NCBI GenBank assembly: GCA_003694775.1
Contig: RFJV01000086.1
Span: 1 to 5,734, forward strand
Reading direction: 5' to 3'
DNA from: Chloroflexota bacterium
GTDB lineage: Bacteria > Chloroflexota > Anaerolineae > 4572-78 > J111
Length of the DNA: 5,734 nt
Under the pieces are notes generated by a model. The model was given only the letters and a program-made list of their open reading frames with translations, made no database searches and had not been told where the DNA came from. Positions 1-5,667 of the stretch are shown one piece after another. Position 1 is the first letter of the stretch; every line of letters begins with the position of its first letter. The translations under genes were made by a program, and so were the position numbers.

Positions 1-129
1 TACCGGGTCGCCTTTGGCGGTTTCGTAGGCCGCTTCCAGTTCGGCCAGGGCCGGCATCAGAGTCTCCGGCACAAACTGGCCGCCGTAGGGGCCGAATTTG
101 CCTTTCTGTGCGGTGGTAGATAATGTCAT
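1..129 (-). CDS. trpB: Tryptophan synthase beta subunit, N-terminal fragment
   Basis: This is the first 43 codons of trpB; the gene continues beyond base 1. TrpB is the pyridoxal-phosphate enzyme that condenses indole with serine to make tryptophan, in an alpha2-beta2 complex with TrpA. The visible part reads [20 protein letters not shown] and continues [20 protein letters not shown]. The [17 protein letters not shown] block is the characteristic N-terminal signature of classical (TrpB1-type) beta subunits. The PLP lysine and the rest of the fold lie outside the window. The ATG at 129-127 is supported by a strong Shine-Dalgarno AAGGAG (141-136) six bases upstream. The gene follows the four-helix-bundle gene with a 109-nt gap and is the next trp gene after trpF, so the cassette lies within the pathway operon. 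Identity is certain for practical purposes; only completeness is unknown. Confidence 0.95.
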   Translation of the reverse strand, partial: MTLSTTAQKGKFGPYGGQFVPETLMPALAELEAAYETAKGDPV

Positions 130-135
130 TGTAAT

Positions 136-141
136 CTCCTT
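136..141 (-). promoter_or_regulatory. Shine-Dalgarno site of trpB
   Basis: On the minus strand AAGGAG precedes the trpB ATG by six bases (ATTACA). It is a near-perfect anti-16S match, so trpB can be translated independently of the gene upstream, from which it is separated by about 100 nt. Confidence 0.8.
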
Positions 142-148
142 AACATTC

Positions 149-180
149 TGGTCAGGTGACAAAACCCGGTCAAATGACCA
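149..180. promoter_or_regulatory. Paired GGTCA-NN-TGAC(C/A) palindromes upstream of trpB (possible operator or hairpin)
   Basis: Two 12-bp dyads lie in tandem: GGTCAGGTGACA at 150-161 and GGTCAAATGACC at 168-179, starting 18 bp apart. The second is a perfect 5-bp inverted repeat around AA; the first has one mismatch at its outer position. Taken together, 149-180 can also fold as one hairpin: TGGTCA pairs with TGACCA (149-154 with 175-180), then a 2x2 internal loop, then TGAC pairs with GTCA (157-160 with 169-172), leaving an 8-base loop. The element lies 7 nt upstream of the trpB Shine-Dalgarno. It could be a tandem repressor operator or an RNA structure near the ribosome site. No regulator family can be assigned from sequence alone, and there is no U-tract to support a terminator. 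Confidence 0.35.
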
Positions 181-200
181 TCAATGATAGCTCACTCCGG

Positions 201-232
201 TAAAACGTAACACGTAAAACGTAATACGTAAA
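201..232 (+). repeat. Heptad repeat array A (ACGTAAN x4)
   Basis: Four consecutive 7-bp units on the plus strand: ACGTAAC (205-211), ACGTAAA (212-218), ACGTAAT (219-225) and ACGTAAA (226-232), preceded by a partial unit TAAA. Bases 202-231 match array B (836-865) at 28 of 30 positions in the same orientation, giving a direct repeat on both sides of the four-helix-bundle gene. The array starts six bases beyond that gene's stop codon. Each unit contains the self-complementary ACGT. Function is unknown. Confidence 0.9.
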
Positions 233-238
233 TAGACA

Positions 239-772
239 TTAAGATAAGTGTAAGTTTGGCAGAGGAACTGTCTGGAGTAAAATCTCCAATTGAACCTCAT
301 CAGAGGAAAGGTCAACCAGATTGTCCAAATGATACTTCGCTTGTGGTTCGCGAATTATTTTTCCACGTTGTTCAGGAATCATCGTCAGAAGTAAACGAAT
401 AATGTTGGTCAGTAAAGACAACCGATGGCTAAAAACAGTGTCGCTGAGAACATAACGTGCCTTAAAATACCAATCCCGTCCCTCACGGGCCGACCCCAAG
501 GCATATTCATAAAACCTGGCTCGGTCTTTACCGGTGCCTCGGGAATATCCTTCTGCAATGTTGGCACTGATTGAACCAATTGCTCGATACAATTGGTCTG
601 CCAAACTCACCGTTTGCCGTTCCTGGACTAATCGGGTTACATCATACCAGGCAATATCGGCCAGAAAAAGTGCCAGGCGATAAACTTTCAAATTCCATAA
701 CGAGTCAGCTTTGATTAGCTCTGGTATTGACTCTTCCCATTCCGCGAAGTTTGTAATCATCATCTTTTTCAT
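239..772 (-). CDS. Four-helix-bundle protein, S23 / 23S rRNA intervening-sequence family
   Basis: A complete 177-residue protein of the four-helix-bundle family (S23 / IVS protein family) first known from intervening sequences in bacterial 23S rRNA genes; the diversity-generating-retroelement accessory protein Avd has a related fold. The diagnostic block is at about residues 62-98: the YRAIGSISANIAEG stretch, then YSRGTGKDRARFYEYALGSA and RE. The core spans about residues 24-137. A forty-residue C-terminal tail (138-177) exceeds the usual length of about 120 and is unrecognised. The biochemical role of the family is not established; nucleic-acid binding is often proposed. The start is uncertain: ATG at 772 is used here, TTG at 778 or ATG at 763 or 760 are possible (MITNF would suit the family), and no Shine-Dalgarno marks any of them. 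The gene is clearly AT-richer than the trp genes and is bounded by heptad repeats, which suggests acquisition as a cassette. It has no evident role in tryptophan synthesis. Confidence 0.85.
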   Translation of the reverse strand: MKKMMITNFAEWEESIPELIKADSLWNLKVYRLALFLADIAWYDVTRLVQERQTVSLADQLYRAIGSISANIAEGYSRGTGKDRARFYEYALGSAREGRDWYFKARYVLSDTVFSHRLSLLTNIIRLLLTMIPEQRGKIIREPQAKYHLDNLVDLSSDEVQLEILLQTVPLPNLHLS

Positions 773-835
773 TTGCAACTACTCAGACTTGGGGCACTAT
801 TTCTTGAATCGGTCATTTTTGCGACAATCAGGCGC

Positions 836-866
836 AAAACGTGACACGTAAAACGTAACACGTAAG
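836..866 (+). repeat. Heptad repeat array B1 (ACGTAAN x4)
   Basis: Four 7-bp units on the plus strand: ACGTGAC (839-845), ACGTAAA (846-852), ACGTAAC (853-859) and ACGTAAG (860-866), preceded by AAA. It is the upstream partner (in the sense of transcription) of array A, with 28 of 30 bases identical and in the same orientation. Its bases 845-858 are also perfectly complementary to 890-903 in array B2. Confidence 0.9.
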
Positions 867-903
867 GACGGAAAATTACGAGTCACGATTTACGTTTTAC
901 GTG
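845..903. repeat. Inverted repeat between arrays B1 and B2 (14-bp arms)
   Basis: CACGTAAAACGTAA at 845-858 is the exact reverse complement of TTACGTTTTACGTG at 890-903, with 31 bases between the arms. A transcript could form a 14-bp stem, though the stem is AU-rich and the loop long. No U-run follows it on either strand, so an intrinsic terminator is not supported. The dyad arises because two heptad arrays sit head to head. Confidence 0.75.
875..902 (-). repeat. Heptad repeat array B2 (ACGTAAA-type x4, inverted)
   Basis: On the minus strand four units follow each other: ACGTAAA (902-896), ACGTAAA (895-889), TCGTGAC (888-882) and TCGTAAT (881-875). The last two are diverged, which suggests decay of an older array. 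Orientation is opposite to B1. Confidence 0.85.
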
Positions 904-965
904 AGATGGCCGGAATTGATGGCGCTTTACCGGATTTTACTGTTGACCTGAGCAGTTACTTTCAT

Positions 966-1001
966 TTTACGTTTTACGCCATTACGCTTTACGCTTTACT
1001 C
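966..1001 (-). repeat. Heptad repeat array C overlapping the trpF 3' end
   Basis: On the minus strand the units are GAGTAAA (1001-995, degenerate), GCGTAAA (994-988), GCGTAAT (987-981), one extra G (980), GCGTAAA (979-973) and ACGTAAA (972-966). The consensus is RCGTAAN, the same family as arrays A, B1 and B2. It differs in overlapping a coding region: the last codons of trpF and its TAA stop fall inside the units. Confidence 0.85.
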
Positions 1002-1635
1002 GTTCTACAAACGCCTTGAGTTTTTCGTGGTCCTTCTTCCCCTTCTCCGCCTCCACCCCACTGCTGACATCTACACCCCAGGGGCGGACGGTGCGCACGG
1101 CTTCGGCAACATTGTCCGGGGTCAGACCGCCGGCCAGCAGAACCGGCCAGCGACGGGCCACCGCCGCGGCCATCGACCAGTCGGTAACGTGGCCGGCGCC
1201 GCCGTAAAGCGCGGGGTGGTAGGCGTCCAGAAGAAAACAGGGCGGCGGTACGGCCACCGCGGGCCGGTAGCTCTGCACCAGCCGGCCAGCCTCCTCTGGC
1301 GACCGGGGCCGCAGGGCCTTGAAGGCCCGTCCCCGGAAGCGGGCCACCATTTCCGGCGGCTCGTCGCCGTGAAGCTGGGCCGCGTCCAGCCCGCATTCAT
1401 CCAGAATGCGGCGGACCGTTTCTTCCGTCTCGTTGACAAACACCCCCACAAACCGGGGCCGCGGCCCGTCTCCGGCCTGCCGGCGCAGGTCGGACACAAT
1501 GGCCCGTACCGTTTCCGGGGCTACATAGCGCGGGCTGGGCGGGTAGAAAATGAAGCCCAGCATATCGGCGCCCGCTTCTGCCGCCGCCCGCGCGTCTTCC
1601 AGGTTGGTCAGTCCACAGATTTTGATGCGCACCAT
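982..1635 (-). CDS. trpF: Phosphoribosylanthranilate isomerase
   Basis: TrpF catalyses the Amadori rearrangement of N-(5'-phosphoribosyl)anthranilate to the carboxyphenylamino-deoxyribulose phosphate (CdRP) that TrpC uses. The 217-residue length is normal for a monofunctional (beta/alpha)8 isomerase. Visible signatures are KICGLTNLEDA near the N-terminus with the catalytic-base cysteine Cys7, GFIFYPPSPRYV (27-38), FVGVFVNE (62-69), AQLHGDE (86-92), the LLDAYH segment with the probable general acid Asp137, and the phosphate-binding segments LLAGGLTPDNV (166-176) and GVDVSSGVE (187-195). The ATG at 1635 lies four bases after the trpC stop, and its ribosome site (GCAGGA) falls within the last trpC codons, so the two genes are probably translationally coupled. 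An oddity is that the last five residues, VKRKA, and the stop codon are encoded by a heptad repeat array. The active site is far from this tail, so activity should be unaffected. Confidence 0.96.
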   Translation of the reverse strand: MVRIKICGLTNLEDARAAAEAGADMLGFIFYPPSPRYVAPETVRAIVSDLRRQAGDGPRPRFVGVFVNETEETVRRILDECGLDAAQLHGDEPPEMVARFRGRAFKALRPRSPEEAGRLVQSYRPAVAVPPPCFLLDAYHPALYGGAGHVTDWSMAAAVARRWPVLLAGGLTPDNVAEAVRTVRPWGVDVSSGVEAEKGKKDHEKLKAFVERVKRKA

Positions 1636-1639
1636 CTCA

Positions 1640-2449
1640 TCATCCTGCTAACTCCCTCACCTTGCGTCCAACATCCTTTGCCCGGACCAGGGCCTCGCCA
1701 ACCAGAATGGCGTCGATACCTTCGCTGGCCAGACGGGCCACGTCCGCGGCGGAGTGAATGCCGCTTTCGGCCACAAAACACACCTCTGCCGGAACGTACT
1801 GCCGCAGTTCGATGCAGGTATCCAGATTGACCGAAAAATCGTGCAGATTCCGGTTGTTGACCCCCACCAGCCGGGGCTGTAGCGGCAGAACCCGCTCCAG
1901 TTCAGCGCGGGTATGCACCTCAATCAGGGCCGCCATCCCCAGCTTGCGGGTCAGGGCCAGCAGGTCGGCCAGTTCTTCATCTTTCAGCACCGCGGCGATG
2001 AGCAGAAGCGCGTCCGCCCCCGCGGCGCGGGCCTCGTACACCTGGTAGGGGTCAAAAATAAAGTCCTTGCGCAGAAGCGGCGGCTGGCGTTTCAGGCGGA
2101 GTACTGCCAGATGTTTTTTGATGTCGCTCAGGTAATTCAGCCGGCCCTGAAAATAGCGGGCGTCGGTCAGTACGGAGATGGCCGCCGCACCGCCGCGGGC
2201 GTAAATTTCGGCCAGCTCCAGCGGGTCGAACCGGTGGCGAAGCAAACCTTTGCTGGGCGAGGCCCGCTTCACCTCGGCAATCAGAGCCACGCCCGACCTG
2301 CCCCGACCGGCCCGCAAGGCGGCCACAAAATCCTGCGGCGGCGAGGCCAGCGCGGCCTCGGCCCGAACCATGGCCGGCTCCCGTTCCTGCTTTCGGCGGG
2401 GCAGTTCTTCGTGCTTTTTGTAGCGGATAATTTCGTCCAGAATAGTCAT
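1640..2449 (-). CDS. trpC: Indole-3-glycerol phosphate synthase
   Basis: TrpC closes the indole ring: CdRP becomes indole-3-glycerol phosphate with loss of CO2 and water. The 269-residue protein is a full-length, monofunctional (beta/alpha)8 enzyme with the usual N-terminal helical extension (MTILDEIIRYKKHEE). Motifs in order are IAEVKRASPSKG (57-68, with Glu59 and the catalytic Lys61), SVLTD (92-96), LLRKDFIFDPYQV (125-137, with the general-acid Lys128), ALLLIAAVL (147-155), EVHT (177-180, with the catalytic Glu177), GVNNRNL (196-202, Asn198), VAESGI (226-231, Ser229) and AILVGEALV (247-255, phosphate site). These residues fall at constant offsets from the known Sulfolobus enzyme residues, so the enzyme looks active. 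The start ATG at 2449 is eight bases after the trpGD stop, with an AGGTG-type ribosome site overlapping that stop. It is not fused to trpF, unlike the enterobacterial arrangement. Confidence 0.97.
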   Translation of the reverse strand: MTILDEIIRYKKHEELPRRKQEREPAMVRAEAALASPPQDFVAALRAGRGRSGVALIAEVKRASPSKGLLRHRFDPLELAEIYARGGAAAISVLTDARYFQGRLNYLSDIKKHLAVLRLKRQPPLLRKDFIFDPYQVYEARAAGADALLLIAAVLKDEELADLLALTRKLGMAALIEVHTRAELERVLPLQPRLVGVNNRNLHDFSVNLDTCIELRQYVPAEVCFVAESGIHSAADVARLASEGIDAILVGEALVRAKDVGRKVRELAG

Positions 2450-2457
2450 TGCTTTGG

Positions 2458-4131
2458 CTACACCTGCTTGAATTTCTGGGTAAAGGAGACAAACCGTTCC
2501 AGCACATCGAGCGCCGCGCCGGAGTCGATGCTTTCTGCGGCCAGGGCCACGCCGGTTTCAAAATCTTCTGCCTTGCCGGCGGCAATCAGGGCCGCGGCCG
2601 CGTTGAGCAGAACCACGTCTCGCCGGGGACCGCGCTCCTGCCCCGACAGGATATGCCGGGTGATGGCCGCATTTTCCTCCGCCGTGCCGCCTTTCAGCTC
2701 GGTTGGCGAGGCCCGGCGGAAGCCCAGCTCTGCCGGGTCGAGCATCTCGGTGACCACCTCCCCATTCTCCAGCCGGCTGATACGGTTGGGACCGCTGGTG
2801 GTCAGCTCATCCAGACCGCCGTGCCCGTGGCAGACAAACGCCCGCCTACAGCCCAGTTCGCCCAGCACCTTTGCCAGCGGCTCGGTCAGACTGCCATCGT
2901 AGACCCCCACGCACATCGACCTGGCTCCGGCGGGGTTGGTCAGCGGCCCCAGAATGTTGAACACCGTGCGCACGCCCATTTCGCGGCGCGGGCCGATGGC
3001 GTGCTTCATCGCCGGGTGGTGCTTGACGGCAAACAGAAAACCGATACCCACCTCGTCGATGGCACGGGCGACCTGCTCCGGAGTCAAATCCAGGTTGACC
3101 CCCAGAGCGGCCAGCACATCGGCACTGCCGCTCTTACTGCTGGCGGCCCGGTTGCCGTGCTTGGCGACCTTCTGGCCTGTTCCGGCCACAACAAAGGCAG
3201 TGGTGGTGCTGATGTTGAACGTACCCGCGCCATCGCCGCCTGTACCGACCACGTCAACAAGCTGGTCGGCAGGGGTGCTGGGCCTGACCTGCACCGCGGC
3301 CCGGCGCATAGCCCGTGCACTGCCGGTGATTTCGGCGATGGTTTCGCCCTTCATCCGCAAGGCGGTGAGGTATGCCCCAATCTGGGCCGGAGTGGCTTCG
3401 CCGGCCATAATCTGCGACATCACTTCCTCGGCCTCTTCCGCCGTCAGCGACTGGCCTTCAATCACCTTGCCGAGGGCGGTTTTGATGGGCATTATCACCG
3501 CCGGGGTGGTGGCCGGTTCCGGCCTGGCCGCCGGATGGGCCTCTTCGGGGCGGAGACCCATATCGCGGGCTTCAATCTGCAGGAAGTTGCGGAGCATCTC
3601 ATGCCCGTACTCGGTCAGCACCGATTCCGGGTGGAACTGCACCCCGACGACCGGGTATTCTTTGTGCCGCAGGGCCATCACTTCCGCGTCCTTGCCGCGG
3701 GCGATGATTTCCAGGCAGTCCGGCAGGGGTTCCTCCACCACCAGGGAATGGTAGCGGGTGGCAGTCAGCGGGCTGGGCAGGTTGTGGAAAATGCCCTGCC
3801 CGTTGTGCTCCACCGGCGATGTTTTGCCGTGCATCACCTTTTTGGCCCGGACCACCTGACCGCCAAAAGCCTGTCCAATGGCCTGGTGGCCCAGGCAGAC
3901 CCCCAGAATGGGGATTTCCTTATAGAAACGCTGGATAAGCGGCACCGAAATGCCGGCATCGTCCGGCGTGCCCGGCCCCGGCGAGATGACGATTTCGTCG
4001 GGACGCAGGTCGGCAATCTCATCCAGGGTGATGGCATCGTTGCGGCGGACCATCACCTCGTATCCCAACTCGCCCAGGTACTGGACAAGGTTGTAGGTAA
4101 ACGAGTCATAATTATCAATGACCAGAATCAT
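2458..4131 (-). CDS. trpGD: Fused anthranilate synthase glutaminase / anthranilate phosphoribosyltransferase
   Basis: A 557-residue bifunctional protein. Residues 1-187 are the class I glutamine amidotransferase (TrpG) that supplies ammonia to TrpE. It carries [20 protein letters not shown] at the start, [12 protein letters not shown] (49-60), GVCLGHQ with nucleophile Cys79, HGKTSPV (101-107) and the VQFHPES segment with His167 and Glu169, completing the triad. A linker rich in Ala, Pro and Glu (about 188-213) leads to residues 214-557, a normal-length TrpD that joins anthranilate to PRPP. TrpD motifs are [16 protein letters not shown] (294-309, PRPP binding), [17 protein letters not shown] (324-340), [20 protein letters not shown] (372-391), NILGPLTNP (392-400) and the metal-binding DE pair at 441-442 in [10 protein letters not shown]. 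The ATG at 4131 has a GGAGGT site (4142-4137) five bases away and a 27-nt gap from trpE. Such GD fusions are known from enterobacteria and other lineages. Confidence 0.96.
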   Translation of the reverse strand: MILVIDNYDSFTYNLVQYLGELGYEVMVRRNDAITLDEIADLRPDEIVISPGPGTPDDAGISVPLIQRFYKEIPILGVCLGHQAIGQAFGGQVVRAKKVMHGKTSPVEHNGQGIFHNLPSPLTATRYHSLVVEEPLPDCLEIIARGKDAEVMALRHKEYPVVGVQFHPESVLTEYGHEMLRNFLQIEARDMGLRPEEAHPAARPEPATTPAVIMPIKTALGKVIEGQSLTAEEAEEVMSQIMAGEATPAQIGAYLTALRMKGETIAEITGSARAMRRAAVQVRPSTPADQLVDVVGTGGDGAGTFNISTTTAFVVAGTGQKVAKHGNRAASSKSGSADVLAALGVNLDLTPEQVARAIDEVGIGFLFAVKHHPAMKHAIGPRREMGVRTVFNILGPLTNPAGARSMCVGVYDGSLTEPLAKVLGELGCRRAFVCHGHGGLDELTTSGPNRISRLENGEVVTEMLDPAELGFRRASPTELKGGTAEENAAITRHILSGQERGPRRDVVLLNAAAALIAAGKAEDFETGVALAAESIDSGAALDVLERFVSFTQKFKQV

Positions 4132-4136
4132 TTTGG

Positions 4137-4142
4137 ACCTCC
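4137..4142 (-). promoter_or_regulatory. Shine-Dalgarno site of trpGD
   Basis: GGAGGT on the minus strand, five bases (CCAAA) before the trpGD ATG, is an ideal ribosome site. It fixes the start at 4131 and suggests strong translation of the fused subunit relative to TrpE. Confidence 0.85.
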
Positions 4143-4158
4143 ATTCTCTCCAGCTCTT

Positions 4159-5652
4159 TTACTGCCGTTCCGCGTATTTTACAGCTTCGGCCAGGGCGCG
4201 GGCCTTGTTCCAGCTTTCCTCATACTCCCGCTGGGGGTCGCTGTCGGCGACGATACCGCCCCCGGCCTGGATATGCACCCGGTCGCCCTTCATCACGACG
4301 GTGCGGATGGCAATGCAGGAGTCCATAGTGCCATCGTAGCCGATGTAGCCGATGATACCGGCATAGAGACCGCGGCGGGTGTTTTCCAGCTCGTCGATAA
4401 TCTCCATTGCCCGGACCTTGGGTGCACCGGACACGGTTCCAGCAGGAAAGGTGGCCCGGAGGAGGTCAAAGGCATCGTGTTCCGGCTTGAGCCGGCCCCG
4501 GATGTCGGACACAATGTGCATCACGTGGGAGTAGCGCTCCACCACCATCAGCTCCTCCACCCGGACGGTGCCGTACTCGCAAACGCGGCCCAGGTCGTTG
4601 CGGCCCAGGTCGACCAGCATGATGTGCTCGGCCCGTTCTTTTTCATCGGCCAGCAGTTCTTCGGCCAGGGCCATATCTTCTTCGACCGTCTGCCCCCGCC
4701 AGCGTGTCCCGGCGATGGGCCGCAGTTCGGCCATGCCCTCTTCCAGCCGGACGTGCATTTCCGGGCTGGCGGCGATGATGTGGAGCGGTGGCTGTCCCAG
4801 GCCGCCGGGGAAGCGCATAAAGACCATATAGGGGGAAGGATTGTGCATCCGGAGCGCCCGGTAAATGCCGAACGGGTGGGCCGAGGTGCGCCGCGACAGC
4901 CGCTGGGACAGCACCACCTGAAAGATGTCGCCGGCGGCAATGTATTCTTTGGCCTTGTTGACCAGCTCCTTATATTCCTCTTGAGTGAAGTTCGACTCCA
5001 GGCCGTTGGCCGGGGGTTCGTCGGGGGGCGGGATTTCCGGCAGGGGGGCGTTCAGCCGGGCGACCACCTCGTCGATGCGGGCCACGGCCCGCCGGTAAGC
5101 CGAGCGGACATCGCCGCGGGTCAGGTCGGCATTGGCAATGACCTGGAGCCGCTGGCGGGCGTGGTCGAACACCACCAGGGTGTGGGCCAGCATAAAAGCC
5201 ATCTCCGGCAGGCGGAGGTCGTCCGGGTTGGAGTCTGGAATGCGCTCAAAGCGGCGGATGGCGTCGTAGCTCAGGTAGCCCACCGCGCCGCCGACAAAGC
5301 GGGGCAGGTCGGGTTGCCGAACCGGGCGGTAGCGGCTCATCTGGGCCTTGAGCACGTCCAGCGGGTCCTGCCCGTCGGTAAGGGGGATGGCCCGTCCGTG
5401 TCCTTCGGCGGTGATGTAGACCTCGTTATCGGTGGCGGTAACCACGCCCCGCGGCCTGACGCCGACAAACGAGTACCGGGCCACCTGTTCCCCACCGGAA
5501 ACGGATTCCAGCAGGAAGCACGGGCCTTCGTCCTGCAGTTTCAGATAAATGCTGACTGGTGTTTCCATATCTGCCGGCAGGTTGCGGCAAATGGGGATGA
5601 GATTCCCCTGCGCGGCCAGCTTTTCGACCTGCTCCAGCGTTGGTTGGTACAT
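4159..5652 (-). CDS. trpE: Anthranilate synthase component I
   Basis: TrpE makes anthranilate from chorismate, using ammonia from the TrpG domain, and is the first committed step of the pathway. At 497 residues it is of typical length. The N-terminal half holds the tryptophan feedback site: FLLESVSGGEQVARYSFVG (46-64) with the LLES element, matched by HNPSPYMVFMRF (270-281) in the chorismate-binding domain; both are intact, so feedback inhibition is expected. The C-terminal catalytic domain shows GDIFQVVLSQRL (241-252), ELRPIAGTRWRG (309-320), DEKERAEHIMLVDLGRNDLG (336-355), RYSHVMHIVS (373-382), FPAGTVSGAPKVRAMEII (402-419), GIIGYIGYDGTMDSCIAIRT (432-451), QAGGGIVADSDP (462-473) and EYEESWNKA (476-484, with metal-binding glutamates). 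A Pro-rich stretch (203-216) separates the halves. The start ATG at 5652 has an AGGGAGG site (5664-5658) five bases upstream. It is the first gene of the visible operon. The AEHIMLVDLGRND motif and overall match favour TrpE over the paralogues PabB and isochorismate synthase, as does the neighbourhood. Confidence 0.97.
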   Translation of the reverse strand: MYQPTLEQVEKLAAQGNLIPICRNLPADMETPVSIYLKLQDEGPCFLLESVSGGEQVARYSFVGVRPRGVVTATDNEVYITAEGHGRAIPLTDGQDPLDVLKAQMSRYRPVRQPDLPRFVGGAVGYLSYDAIRRFERIPDSNPDDLRLPEMAFMLAHTLVVFDHARQRLQVIANADLTRGDVRSAYRRAVARIDEVVARLNAPLPEIPPPDEPPANGLESNFTQEEYKELVNKAKEYIAAGDIFQVVLSQRLSRRTSAHPFGIYRALRMHNPSPYMVFMRFPGGLGQPPLHIIAASPEMHVRLEEGMAELRPIAGTRWRGQTVEEDMALAEELLADEKERAEHIMLVDLGRNDLGRVCEYGTVRVEELMVVERYSHVMHIVSDIRGRLKPEHDAFDLLRATFPAGTVSGAPKVRAMEIIDELENTRRGLYAGIIGYIGYDGTMDSCIAIRTVVMKGDRVHIQAGGGIVADSDPQREYEESWNKARALAEAVKYAERQ

Positions 5653-5657
5653 AACGG

Positions 5658-5664
5658 CCTCCCT
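5658..5664 (-). promoter_or_regulatory. Shine-Dalgarno site of trpE
   Basis: AGGGAGG on the minus strand, five bases (CCGTT) before the trpE ATG, supports the start at 5652. It begins a few bases after the end of the upstream tandem repeat. Confidence 0.8.
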
Positions 5665-5667
5665 GTT

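Larger units (their letters stand above)
773..981. other. Repeat-rich spacer between trpF and the four-helix-bundle gene
   Basis: About 200 bases without a gene. It holds heptad arrays B1 and B2 facing each other and most of array C, joined by AT-rich sequence with degenerate GTAAA fragments (for example around 922-940). No tRNA, terminator with a U-tract, or small ORF with a ribosome site was found. With spacings of only 4 to 27 nt elsewhere in the operon, this gap and the 109-nt gap before trpB stand out as inserted material. Confidence 0.7.

Noticed and set aside
239..772. A diversity-generating retroelement accessory gene (Avd).
   Set aside because: The fold is related, but there is no reverse transcriptase and no template or variable repeat pair in the window; the direct repeats are simple heptads without adenine-directed differences.
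239..772. An rRNA intervening sequence.
   Set aside because: No rRNA sequence lies on either side; the neighbours are trpF and trpB.
202..865. Possible CRISPR repeats, because a 30-bp sequence recurs.
   Set aside because: The copies are 634 bp apart with a gene between them, and the internal structure is a 7-bp tandem repeat rather than repeat-spacer units.
1027..1830. A 267-codon plus-strand frame antisense to trpF and trpC.
   Set aside because: It is complementary to conserved isomerase and synthase sequence and has a low-complexity composition without any domain signature.
3490..3492. An internal start giving a free TrpD protein from the trpGD gene.
   Set aside because: The ATG at residue 214 fits the TrpD domain boundary, but no Shine-Dalgarno precedes it and the frame is continuous with the amidotransferase.
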